The notes beneath the pieces were generated by a model, which had not been told where the DNA came from, ran no database searches, and saw nothing but the letters and a program-made list of their open reading frames with translations. The translations under genes were made by a program, and so were the position numbers. Positions 44,073 through 55,146 of a stretch of DNA of 64,000 nucleotides are shown here, piece by piece. The DNA is from Periconia sp. R9002 (lineage: Eukaryota > Ascomycota > Dothideomycetes > Pleosporales > Periconiaceae): the NCBI GenBank assembly GCA_023627715.1, contig JAMAHW010000006.1, positions 496,001 through 560,000 on the forward strand, written 5' to 3'. How positions within the stretch are numbered: the stretch's first letter is position 1; each line of letters opens with the position of its first letter.

Positions 44073-46054
44073 TCATTCACCATATGCGCCTGCAATACCG
44101 TGGTGAGTCGCGGCTGCTGATTTTTCCCGCCCCCAGTAATCTACAACGGGGAATCGGGCACGACGCTCGAGCTCGTCGAGAGGGATATGAGACCGAATGT
44201 ACTGATCCTTCTCGATGCCTGGTGGCTGGTAATCCCAAGTATCTTTTGCGCCTTGAAGCTTGTTAGTTTTGGCGTGTAAAAATTCTAACATAGCACTTAC
44301 CAATTTGTAAAGCGCCCCAGGTAAGTTGACGCCTTCGCTGACTGTCCAACACGTCCTGGTGTATCTTCTGAAAATCCCATTTCCTACGAGCCTCGTCTTC
44401 AAAGGACGCAAGTACTTGAGCATGCTTTGGTGATTTGGCGAGATTGTTGAGTTCCTGGATATCGTCGACCAAGTTGAAAAGCTGTGGTGGGTCTACCAGC
44501 GAAGTGACGTACTTCCATGGTCCACGACGGATCATATAGACCGGAGTAACAGTTCCTTCGCCCATGTACTCCCCGTAAACCTCGTCAGGTCCGGATTCGT
44601 CGGATACGAGATACTTGTAAAGACTGACGCCATCGATGGGTAGAATAGCCGACTTGTCGCCCCCGACGAGGTCTACAAACGTAGGAAGCAAATCCATGGT
44701 AGAGACTGAAGCATTTACTCTCTTTGGCTGAAACTTGGCTGGGTAGTTGATGAACATTGGTACTCGAGCGCTGTTCTCAAACCACGACATCTTGTACCAC
44801 AGGTTACGCTCACCAAGCATATCGCCGTGGTCGCCCGAGAATACAATGATGGTGTCTTTGTCTAGGTAACAATCCTTGAGAATCTTCCTCAATTTGCCAA
44901 CTTGGTCGTCCACGAAACTGCAGGCGCCAAAGTAGGCGCGGCGTGCTCGAATAGCAGCTTCATCAGGAATGGGATTATCCCACAAATCAACCGTTTTCAT
45001 AAGGCGTTGTGAGTGGGGGTCTTGCTCTTCACGTGGAATGTGAATCTTGGGAAGCGGAATATCAACATCCTCGTACCTGTCCCAGTAATCGCGTGTCATG
45101 GTGTATGGATCATGGGGATGGGTCAGAGAGATGGTCAGCGCAAAGGGTCGGCGTGTTTTTGGATCGGCACGAGCCCAGTCGTAGAGGTACTGCTGAGACT
45201 TGTACATGACATCTTCGTCGTAATCCAGCTGGTTCGAGCGCACACAAGGACCAGCTTGCATAACGGAAGACATGTTGTGGTACCATTCTTGGCGTTCTTC
45301 GGGCTTGTCCCAGTTAACAGTCCAGCCAAGGTCGCCAGGATAGATGTCGGACGTAAGTCTATAGAAATGTCAGCAATAAGATCGGTGTAAACCCAGATTT
45401 TGCCTACCTGTGCTCGAATCCATGAAGCTGATCCTTTCCGATGAAGTGCATTTTTCCCGCAAGCACAGTCTCATAGCCCTCACGCCGCAGGTAGTGGGCA
45501 TAGGTAGGAACATCCGACCCCAACACTGATGCGTTGTCGTAGCCACCAATCTTGGAAGGAAGCTGGCCGGTGCACATAGTGAACCTAGAAGGAGCACAAA
45601 GAGGCGAATTGCAGTATGCACTTGAAAACACGACACCTGTACTGGCAAGTTCGTCGATGTTCGGCGTCTTGATCACCGAATTGGGGTCATTCATTTTGAG
45701 AAGCGGCGCTGCCATTTGATCGGCCATGATGTACAAGATATTGGGCCGGCTGGGAGCATCTTCCGGGCACCCTGTGGCAGACGCATAATTCCTCGAGTTC
45801 TCGAGTAGAGTCTCGGTAGTGACGAAATGACCACCTCCAGAGTGACCGTTCGCATTCAGATCCCCATGTTGGCTGGATATACCGTTGGAAGAACCTCCAT
45901 GACCGGTTCCGTTTGTGAAGGTGTTGAAAGAGACGTTTTCTCCCACAGGCGCATGTGATTCCAGTGATGTGGCACTATCCAATTTGGATGGCTTGAATGT
46001 GGAAGAAGTGTAGTCCTGCGTATTCTCAGGCTGCAGTAGCACGCTAGGAGCCAT
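44073..46054 (-). CDS. Choline sulfatase
   Basis: Hydrolyses choline-O-sulfate to choline and sulfate, letting fungi use this compound as a sulfur reserve or osmolyte. Exons 46054-45408, 45358-44301 and 44251-44073 give 627 aa. An N-terminal extension of about 95 residues, low complexity and not homologous, precedes the core RPNILYIMADQMAAP (metal-binding Asp). The formylglycine motif is intact: CNSPLCAPSRFTMCTG (C-x-P-x-R). Choline-sulfatase landmarks follow: MHFIGKDQLHGFEHRLTSDI across intron 1, THPHDPY, FSGDHGDMLGE, and the C-terminal choline-sulfatase region restored by intron 2 (DTWDYQPPG). Typical length is about 510-600 aa, so the N-terminal extension is the odd part. No signal peptide, fitting a cytosolic enzyme. 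Confidence 0.92.
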
Positions 46055-48380
46055 GATGGCGGTTTAGAAATTGTTGCGGTTAGGTGAGAGGGGAAGAGTA
46101 ATCAGGAATGCATGTACGGTCCGAAGGTGTAGCACGCGAGCGCCGAAGAAGGAACCAGCAAACTGAGCCGGCCCGGAACTAACCGTGCGACTAACAATGG
46201 GTAAAAGAACAAACGGGTATATGAGAATGAGAAATTTGTTCTTGGATCAAACAGAAGTTATCCAAAGGAAAGCAGGCGGGGTTTGACAGACTTAAGTAAT
46301 TCCGGATGACACGCGGTGGTTTCGTCCTTTGGGCGGCGAAAGCAATCACGCAATTCACACTCTACACGCACTAAACCGTTTTTGACCAAAATTTCATGTT
46401 GATGCTCCTTCCCCACAACGAATCCTCCGCACGTCTATCTCTAGCATGGATGTTGGTCATTCACGTACGCGGTCTGATGTTGCAAAGATACCGGTCATGT
46501 TGACGACCCAATATTGGCATGCAGCATCACCACGCCATGTGGCCGTTGTCGTTGTTGCCAGCATCGGGCCGCCGCGTTGACTTTGTATCCACTGGACAAA
46601 GCGGGTCAACGTGTCGTGTGCTGTTTACCTCGTCTATTGTTGCAGTCTGCACAATGATGGCTGGACCTAGAAGTCGGAGGGCTGAAATAACAATGCTAGC
46701 GTCGACAAGCCCGAGGAGGATCGCGGACGTCAAGCTTGACTGCGGAATGACAGTGTTAGCATGCAGGGTCTGCGGAAAAAAATCCTGGCGAAGCCTATTC
46801 TTTTCCAGGGATGTGAAGGTGGAGGAATAGCTAGATTGGCAATTGCAAGTTTATCGACGGTTCATCGTAAGAGAAGTCGAGGTGTGTAGTAAAGGCTTGG
46901 CACTTTGCTGCCATTCAGCCTTTAGTTACTTGTTCCATCCCTTGACGGTCGCATCTGCACATGTAGCATGTAGAGAATTGGGCAAATGTACGCATCTAGA
47001 TATCGTCAGGCATCAATGCAAACCCTCACAAAGCTGCACTAATACGTGCTGCAGAATCTAGAATACTTATGCCCGTCGGAGGCTCGGCAATACTACTCTA
47101 TCAGAATATTTTTTTGTGTTCCACCATTTGTCCGAGTCTTTCTAATCTTCCTCGATCGAAACCAGCAAATCAGAAGTCTTCCCGAAACCGCCGAGAAGAA
47201 AAAACATCCACGTGATCATGTTCCGTATCGGTGTATACAGACAGTCTAGTCTTTAATGAGGAAGTCATTTGTTCTGCTCGCCAATTAGCGCGATTCTGGT
47301 AGCTGCGAACCCTTGATAGTGTGAATGCTAGCGCCTTTTGACTATACCAGTACCATTTTATACGATCCCTGGCGCAACGACACATGCTCCTGGTTCTTCA
47401 TTATTCACTGAACTATACATATACTCAATGGCCTGAAGTGCAAAACAAGCATTGCCGGCGATAAGCAGAGCATACCCAACTACAACAAATTCGCAGCTAT
47501 CAATGCATCCCGTATACTATATCTTGATCCGGTGACAATACCCATTCATCATCAAACCTCATCGACGTTGCATTTCGTCTGTTTTTGCGAATTCATCAGT
47601 CATGCCAACCCAATAACCGGTCCAGCATGCTCACCAGACACCATCTGCCTTCCTCGTACCTACGGGCCTTCCGAGAGCTAAACCAACATTGAATGACGCA
47701 GTGCCTATCAAAGCTACACGACACGAGAGAAGATGGGCCCACGTGCACACTTGCTCACTCGGGAGCGCATCGCATGGCGACGAGCCGACGACAAACCCGA
47801 CGCGAGGATCCGTTCACGAGCCCGACGAACCGTAATCTCGACGCGTAGAATTTCTGACAACGATGGAGTGGGGATGTTTGGAGCTTGAGATACTGGGTCG
47901 AGTGGAGGGTGGGTAGCGTCGGGAGTGTGGCGAGCAACATGTACTTGCGAATCGATAACGAGGTGAACAACACATTCACTCGGAATCCATACATCTTGGC
48001 ATTTCAACGCATATCCTTACAATTCCTTCTACAAATCTTATTACAATTCAAAACTACAGATCAGATTGGAGATTCCAGAGCCAACATACAACAGCCTTGC
48101 AAACGTTCCAGGAAAAACGCGTCGAGGCCCTTTCTCCATCCCTGATTTCGCCCATTTGTTTCTTTTTCTATTCCCTCCGAAACCGAAATGGACAAAACAT
48201 ACGCCAAGATCCCCACTACCTCCAACATCAATACAATGCCACTTTGCTGATGACCTTTGGGTATGCTAGTTATCGTACAAGAAAACATGGAATAAACAGA
48301 TACAGGAGAAGAAAAAAGGATGCTGTACACTTTTGAAAAAGAAGTTAGTCCGTCAAAACATGCCTCGTAGTGCAATGTCG
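46055..48380. other. 2.3-kb intergenic region, nothing recognised
   Basis: Between the sulfatase start and the MSS116 stop. Small frames only (under about 105 codons), none similar to known proteins. No RNA gene or repeat seen. It should hold the sulfatase promoter, probably sulfur-regulated, but I could not pick out a specific site with confidence. Confidence 0.4.
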
Positions 48381-50435
48381 TTAGTTGAAATCGAAATCGG
48401 CCACGCGACGGCCACCACCACCTCCTCGTCGATCACCGCCGAACCCCCCAGATCTACTGCCGCGGTCCCCAAAACCACCACTTCTGCTACCTCCGCCACG
48501 ACCTCCGAAGCTCCTGTCACCTCCTCGACCTCCGAAGCTCCTGTCGCCACCAAAGCCCCTGTCGCCTCCTCGACCTCCACCTCGGCCTCCAAAGCCTCCA
48601 TCACGCTGTCCAGAACCGCGGCCTCCGCCTCGGCCTCCGCCTCGGCGGCTACCCTGGTAGAAAGATGCGGGCGGGGGAGGAGGAGTGGGCATGGCCCAGC
48701 CGAATTCAGCCAACCTATTGGCACTCTCGAGCAGGTCTTGCTTGTCGCTGTACCATTGGAAACTGCCGAAGAGACCTCTGAACGCGTCCTCTAGGTCTGT
48801 TGTATTTACTTTCTTGTGTGCATCAATGGTACTCTCGATCACCTTGGCTGCCTCCTCAGGAATGTCCCCGGGTACAGACATGTCAACCTTGGGCACCTCA
48901 AGAGACTCGTCCTCCACTAGAGGCATGTCTCTGAGCCGACGCTTGGACTCTTGCCTTTCCAAGGGTGTGATAATAAGCCAGCCCTCACCCTCCTTGCCAG
49001 CTCGGCCTGTACGGCCCAGACGATGGATGTAGGATTCAGTATCCCTGGGAAGGCCGACTTGGATGACGTGTGAGACATTCGGGAAGTCCATACCACGAGC
49101 AGTCACGTCGGATGAGAAGAGAACGCCGGAGGTAGCGAAGCGGAAACCCTCCGAGGCACGAGTTCGCCCTTGCTGGCTGAGCTTAGAGTGGATCTCAAAG
49201 GCCTTGAGCCCACTGAGAGGGGTATTGCGCTTGAACCCGCCTGAAAGCTTGTAAAAGACCGATGAAGCGAGCTTGACTTCAGCTGTTGAGTTAAAGTAGA
49301 CGATGGCCTTGAAAGGTCGGCCATTGCGCTCCTGTGGATTCTGGTGCATTCTCAGGACGAGTTCGTAGAGAGTTGGCATGATGTTCTCAAATCCGTTCAC
49401 CTCGACGAGCTTTTGGGGAATGCGATCGTGTGTTGGAGCCTCGTCTTCATTCACGCACTTAGCGAAATGGAAGCCAGGCCTCATTGTGTCCTTGACGAGA
49501 CGCACCACATTCTTGTTGAGAGTGGCAGAAAACATCATGTTTTGGCGTTCCACTTCCTCTGGGTTCGGCAGAAAACTCTTGATGCTGTCAATCTCTTCTT
49601 GAAAGCCTTGGTCCATGAGACGGTCAGCTTCATCCATGACCAATGCCGTCAGCTTGGGTGCCTTGACTCCAGAGTAGGGGTCGCCGAGGATGTCGTTGAG
49701 ACGTCCAGGAGTACCAATCAACAGATGACAACCCTCGCGCTGTGTCTTTTGAAGCATAGCCCTTTTCTGTGTTCCACCAACGGCGCACTGCACAATGATG
49801 CCGGTTCCCGAGCAGACTTTCTTCGCCTCCACAGCGATTTGCTCTGCGAGTTCTCGTGTGGGCGAAATCACAATGGCTCTGATATCATCGGGTCGGGCCC
49901 TCTTATATCCACGCACGCGATCGCCTAGTTTGGGCTCCGACTCAATCATCCGTTGAATGGTAGGGATCAGGAAGCCTAGAGTTTTTCCGGTACCGGTTTT
50001 TGCCTGAGCCATGCTTGGCATTGTTAGCAAACAGTCATTCACGTATCGCAGAGGATAAGCTTACACATCGACACCGCTCAATGCCTCGTTGATAGTCCGA
50101 GTTTGAACATCGGTCATTGACTCCAGCTTCATAGTATTTGTGATGGTGTTGACGAGGTTTGGATGTACAAGGCCTCGGAGGGCAAGGTCTTTAAATTTTG
50201 TAACGGGTCCATCGTTCGACTCGTACTGCTCGGCAACAGCTTCAGCCTCTGCAGTTTGGTACCATTTGGCGCTCTGATGGAAGGCCTGTGTCGCGATGAC
50301 CGGAAGGCGGGGAGCGGCGAATCGCACCGCAGACGGCGTTTGCACCAATGAGGTCCTCAATATTCTAGAAGATAGGGCTGCTGAGGAGACATTTCTCGAG
50401 AGGGAAGCAGGGCATCTTCGCAGAGCGCTGAACAT
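48381..50435 (-). CDS. MSS116: Mitochondrial DEAD-box RNA helicase (Mss116 type)
   Basis: ATP-dependent RNA helicase and chaperone for group I/II intron splicing and mitochondrial gene expression. Exons 50435-50065 and 50013-48381 (intron 51 nt) give 667 aa. A basic presequence (MFSALRRCPASLSRNVSS) is followed by the helicase core: AQAKTGTGKT (I), PTRELAEQ (Ia), GTPGRLND (Ib), DEADRLMDQGF (II), FSATL (III), FNSTAEVK (IV), SSDVTARGMDFP (V) and HRLGRTGRAGKEGEG (VI). The intron lies just before motif I. The C-terminal RG/FGG-rich tail (SRRGGGRGGGRGSGQRDGG) is typical of Mss116 and related proteins and binds RNA. Orthology to MSS116 rests on the presequence, the ARGMDFP variant and the tail. Confidence 0.93.
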
Positions 50436-50906
50436 GGTGGCAACGGTGGAAAGGGGATCCCTTTGCCGGACGTACGCAAATGATTATCTATGGGTATCAA
50501 GAAAACAATAGTATTAAAGCAGACACCACGTCTTTGGAAATCGAAGAAGATGGTAAAGCTGCGCTATGGCAGACAAACGTGGATGAAGGAGTGATGGATG
50601 AATGTTGCTCGAAAGGAGATTTCACGCGCCAAATGGGTGGAACTTTTTCGAGGGACGTGCTCAAGACCCTAACGCGCTAGTGTTATCTCCAATTGATTAC
50701 CGTATCACCACGTGATGCTATGGGAAAGTTCCAATTGAACATTGAACATTCCAATAACTTTGGCGCCAACATGCACGCAATCCTAATCCTTACGTGACAA
50801 TCATAATGTCATATTGTTCGCTCAAGCCTCTTCAAAATCTTATGCATGTCTATTCCCAAAACGCCATTGAAATGCTCATGTGTACATAGGTACAGAAAAA
50901 ACCCAC
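50436..50906. other. Intergenic: MSS116 promoter
   Basis: About 470 bases between tandem minus-strand genes. Nothing else recognised. Confidence 0.4.
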
Positions 50907-52022
50907 TCATTCAAGCTTTTCTAGGCGGCTCTGATTATTCTTCGCCCTCTCGTTGCTCATCATAGTGATTCCTTCCGTGACGCCTTGCTGGAAGCCCCCA
51001 GTCAGTCCGCGCACAAGCCATATCACCAAATCGTTCAGCGCCTGGCCCACCTTCCCGTCGTTCATTTGGCAGACTGTATGCGATAATTCTAGACTCCTTT
51101 GCCGAAGGCGATCCGCCGTCATCAGACCGTTGTTGACCATCTTCTGCGTAATCTTGTGTTCTTTTTCAAAGCGGTATGCGTGACCTGCGAACAGCTTCAT
51201 ATACGGCAAGAGAAACTGAATCATGGCAAATGTCTGGAACACTAATATGGCGACGACGCGGTGCAACGTCGAGGGATTTTCGGGAGGTTCATGCAGGGTC
51301 GCTGAATCTTGCGGAAGTGGGATGATTGGATGTGTGCATGCTTCGGTGTGAACCACGGTCAGATTCGATGGTATTGCGGCTTGCAGGCATACTGTCTCCT
51401 CTGGTGTCAAAGCGGATGGGAGGCCGCGGAGCAGGTAGGTCATGCCATGTACGTATAGCTGGCGGGACAGGATGGCGGATGTCTCTTCTTCAATATGGGC
51501 GAGGCCATGCGACTCGGAGTAAGATTGAGAGACAAGATTTATACCTGAATAATATTAAAATGATGCTACATCCATGGCGGATTTGGGCATACCCTGATTT
51601 GCGTACTTCCAGTTGATGCCGGTGTTGATCTCGGCCATTTGGAAAAGGTCTGGAGGCGTGCTTACTGAAGACTGTGGACGAGTAGAGATGCATTCCTCGA
51701 ACACAACTTCGGCATCAAATGAATCGATGGAGTTCAGCGAGGTCCTTGATCGTGAACTTGTGGGTCGCGAAGTGTACCCCGGCGGCGGAGTCTCGGGATT
51801 TTGCGTCTCAGTAGAGCAAGAAGGGGGCTTTGGTGAGCTTGCATTGCCACGCGCATCGTTGATTATCTTCCGTATGGACGAGATGGCAGGGATGCGGCTC
51901 TGGATAGTCGCGGGCAGGACGTTGAAGATCATGCTGGTTTTTCTCGGCTGTCGCTTGATCGGGGATGCCCTGGGGAATGTTTCGGCCGTCGAGGGCTGCG
52001 AAGATCTCATGGCACGAGTCAC
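50907..52022 (-). CDS. Unknown protein with one hydrophobic segment
   Basis: Conserved-looking protein of unknown function, 355 aa. Two exons, 52022-51593 and 51544-50907, joined by a 48-nt intron (GTATGC...TTCAG) that gives NWKYANQGINLVSQSYSES. The N-terminal third is Ser/Pro-rich and probably disordered (PETPPPGYTSRPTSSRSRTS). The middle has a helical part (HIEEETSAILSRQLYVHGMT). One hydrophobic segment (VVAILVFQTFAMIQFLLPYM) could be a membrane anchor. The end is charged and amphipathic (GLTGGFQQGVTEGITMMSNE). No domain recognised. Open promoter space on both sides argues for a stand-alone gene. Gene structure is more certain than function. Confidence 0.78.
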
Positions 52023-52556
52023 GTACTTGTAGAGCGCAGAGGTCGCTGCATGCGGCCGAGGGGTGTGTTCAGTGATGTTTTACATGAAGGGCGATGGCGA
52101 TTGGGAGCACTAGTGAGAGCGCTTATATTTGATTTTGCGGATTGCATTGCGATTATTATTCGGTATCATCCCTGGCTCACAACCCAATCGTAGGGGTGTT
52201 GGCGAGCATGTGAAAGCATTGCCGATGAAGGATTGTTAATTGTTGAGAACTTGAGACGGTGGGCCTAGGCCGGGACCTGGCCCTACCAGTGCAGGGTCCA
52301 ACTCCACCTTCACATGCTCATGGTCATGTGATGGGGCCAACGTCAGACAGCCATGCCTTTCAAGCGGGACATCTGCACACATAAATCATGTTACAAAGTT
52401 CCATTTTGTACCAGAAATAGCTCCATCCACCTCTCTTTTTGCGCCAGTTATTGCGCTTGTGACTGGCACAATGACCTCGGCATCGTTATCAGGGCTTCGT
52501 GGAATATATTCGGCCTTCATCAACGCTAGGTATAGAATCGGGGCCACATGATATCT
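52023..52556. other. Intergenic spacer
   Basis: About 530 bases between tandem minus-strand genes. Nothing specific recognised. Confidence 0.4.
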
Positions 52557-54338
52557 TTAGAAAAACAAGTAGTCGTGCTGTCTGATTAGGTCTTCTGAGC
52601 ATGTCTGCACGTGGTTAGCAAATTCATATCGGCCACCGTAGGCAGGCAACTGACATATTCAAACCAAGGCACATTTTTTGTGCCATCCGACTGTTTGCGG
52701 TCCGCCCATGTCTGGCTCAGCAATACAAAAACACTTCGACGGCAGCTCATGCCTTCCAAGTCCCTTATGTTTTCGAGGCACATGAGTGCATACTGCTGCT
52801 GATGGGGCGACTCGGTTTCTGCGGCTGCCACAAAGAGCGGGAATAGTAAACGTTTCACGTATGGCGAATTTCGTGACATGGAGGCTGATACGTCCAGGAT
52901 TGCATTGACGGATGCCTTGATTCGCGGGTCGGTGCAGGGGATTTTGAAAGAATCTGGAAAGCGAAAAGCGCGGAGGAGAACTGTATGTCGGAAAGCTTCT
53001 GCTAGCAACGGCCATGCAGGATCATCTTCGGGGTATCGGCTGAGCTGTGGATTCCACGTCTCAAGATGGGCTATCACCGGGTCCAAGATCGCCTGAAAGC
53101 TATGAATGTCCAATTCGTTCGCCCAGAATCTCTTGCCAGCTGTGAGGATCTCGTCTAGGGCAATGAACATTTCCACTGGGCACCCGAAAAGGGCGTTCAA
53201 AATGTGACCTCCCTCGGCGGCTACAAACTGTCTGATACTGGAGGGAAAGGCCAGCTTTTCAGGCCCACTGAATCCCCGAGAAACGTCGAACCTAAGCCGT
53301 CAGCTCGATAGTCTATGGTTGTTGTGAGGCATCTCACCAAGTCAACGCCGTCACGAGAAAAAGCCTATTCCGACTCAGATTTCGTGCAGAGTTTGCTAAT
53401 CGATCGCAAAGAAACGTAACGCCATTCAGGTGCGCACCCTGGGGTGATCTTCCACAATCCCACAGCTGCAGGGTCTTCGGTTAGATCCAAGAACGCGTAC
53501 ATGTAGAGCCGTAGACACTCACATCTTGGAAGACGAGCATGAGAACAATTGCCAACGCTATCTCTTCTTCCGGTTCGGTGAGGCCAAATTGCTCTTCTTT
53601 CATTAGCAGAGCACTGAGCGACTGGATTGCTGCCAGCCGGTACTCTATCACGGAGTTAAACAAGTAATGCCTTGGAAGTATGCCCGGTTTTGAGATGTGA
53701 CATGCCGTCAAGCCAAGAACAGCGTTCATTAGTCCCGGATGCTCATGCGCCAGAGGTAGGATGTACGTCTTGAACGGATTGGGGGAACTTTGGCAAATCC
53801 ATAAGTCTGGGCAAACATATTGCGTGTCTTGCATTCGTTAACGATTATGTGAACATGATGCTGGGTGGTGGGAGGCTTACAATGGGTCAGCAGTTCCCGC
53901 TCTCGTTCGACGTCTGCCAGTTGAAGGCTCGTCGCAGACGGGCTTGCTGAGATCTTTGCATTGCAATCCTCACCCGTCACCGGCGATCTTACAGCAGTCA
54001 TGTCTGTACCATCTGTCGTACTTGGCGGAGTCATGATTGTTGGGGTATCTGTCGTGGCGCTGGGATGGTGCTTGTCCTTGGTGATACTCCGCGTCTTTCG
54101 GAGCGCTCCATTTTTCATATTATACATTTGAATGTTCAATTGGTATCCTTCGCAAACCAACCCATGTTTGATGCAGCGCTTGCATTGTGGGCGTGTTCTA
54201 TCGCATTTCCGAGACTTCTTGCGACACGTGCCGCACACAGGATCTGCCACCCAGCCAGATGAGAAACTGGGCGCGAAAGGAAAAAGGGGTATACGTTGAG
54301 GACTTACCTGTACGCCGAGTTCCTTTTACAGCTGGCAT
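52557..54338 (-). CDS. Zn(II)2Cys6 transcription factor
   Basis: Fungal binuclear-cluster regulator, 503 aa. Six exons fit the frame: 54338-54308, 54243-53881, 53827-53523, 53465-53338, 53291-52655, 52604-52557. Exon 1 encodes MPAVKGTRRT and splices directly into the DNA-binding domain CGTCRKKSRKCDRTRPQCKR followed by CIKHGLVCEGY, with six Cys correctly spaced. A Ser/Thr-rich linker follows, then the fungal-specific regulatory domain (NPFKTYILPLAHEHPGLMNA, VLGLTACHIS). The final intron (52654-52605) restores the common family ending NVPWFEYTCSEDLIRQHDYL then FF; reading through it would give an unrelated tail. Target genes are unknown; neighbours are not a biosynthetic cluster. Confidence 0.9.
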
Positions 54339-55146
54339 TGTGGATACTCTTGAGGTTGAGGTCTGACACTAGAAGGCTTCGTGATGTTCGATTGACTAAG
54401 ATCAGTAGACCCCTGTTTCTACGCTAAAATCCTCGCCACTTCCCTTTCTGGGAGTGGTAGCTCACTAGGACGCTGTATGAGGAGATGAGACGGTACTTCG
54501 GTCGTGACTGCCCCGGATTTCGTTGATGGACATTATATTGTCCGCCATCAACTGACTCATTGCACTACGGGAGACACGAAAAAACTACAGAACCCCTCGT
54601 CCAGCTCTTTCCAGCCTTGGCACTGGAAACTATATGAATGAATGCTATGCAGGCATAGGAGGAAAAAGTAAATAAAAGTACATCTTTCTCGCGGGGAAAG
54701 TTAGTTGAATTCAAGGAGGGACCTTACATAGTATTATCAGTATTACCAGACGTTACCATACGTGTTATCTTGATAAAGAACGAGTCTGTACCTAGGATAT
54801 AAAAGAACACATTGATCTTGTCGCGAGTACAAAGTTCGTTCAGTTTAAGTAGTGAGGTTACATTACATTGTCACTCTCCAAAATGCTACCCTATGGGATG
54901 TCCCGGTGACAAACGACTGTATACCCATAGTATAGACTACAGATGTTCACGAACCTAACCCAGAGAGCATGTTCTATAGAACAACATCATTCATCCCTTT
55001 CCATTCTTAAGCCGAGAGTTTGTCATAAAAAAGGATCATACATACAGCAGAGTATGTGTATGTAGGAATTTGTAAATAAGGGAAAATTTCAGAGGTCAGA
55101 TAATGCCGGAAATAAACACGCCATGTTTTTTTCTTCATTCACCACT
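54339..55146. other. Intergenic: transcription factor promoter and NCL1 3' region
   Basis: About 800 bases. Nothing recognised. Confidence 0.4.

Noticed and set aside
52605..52654. Read-through ending of the Zn2Cys6 factor (VSCLPTVADMN...)
   Set aside because: A GT-AG intron here restores the widespread family C-terminus, so the read-through tail is treated as intronic.
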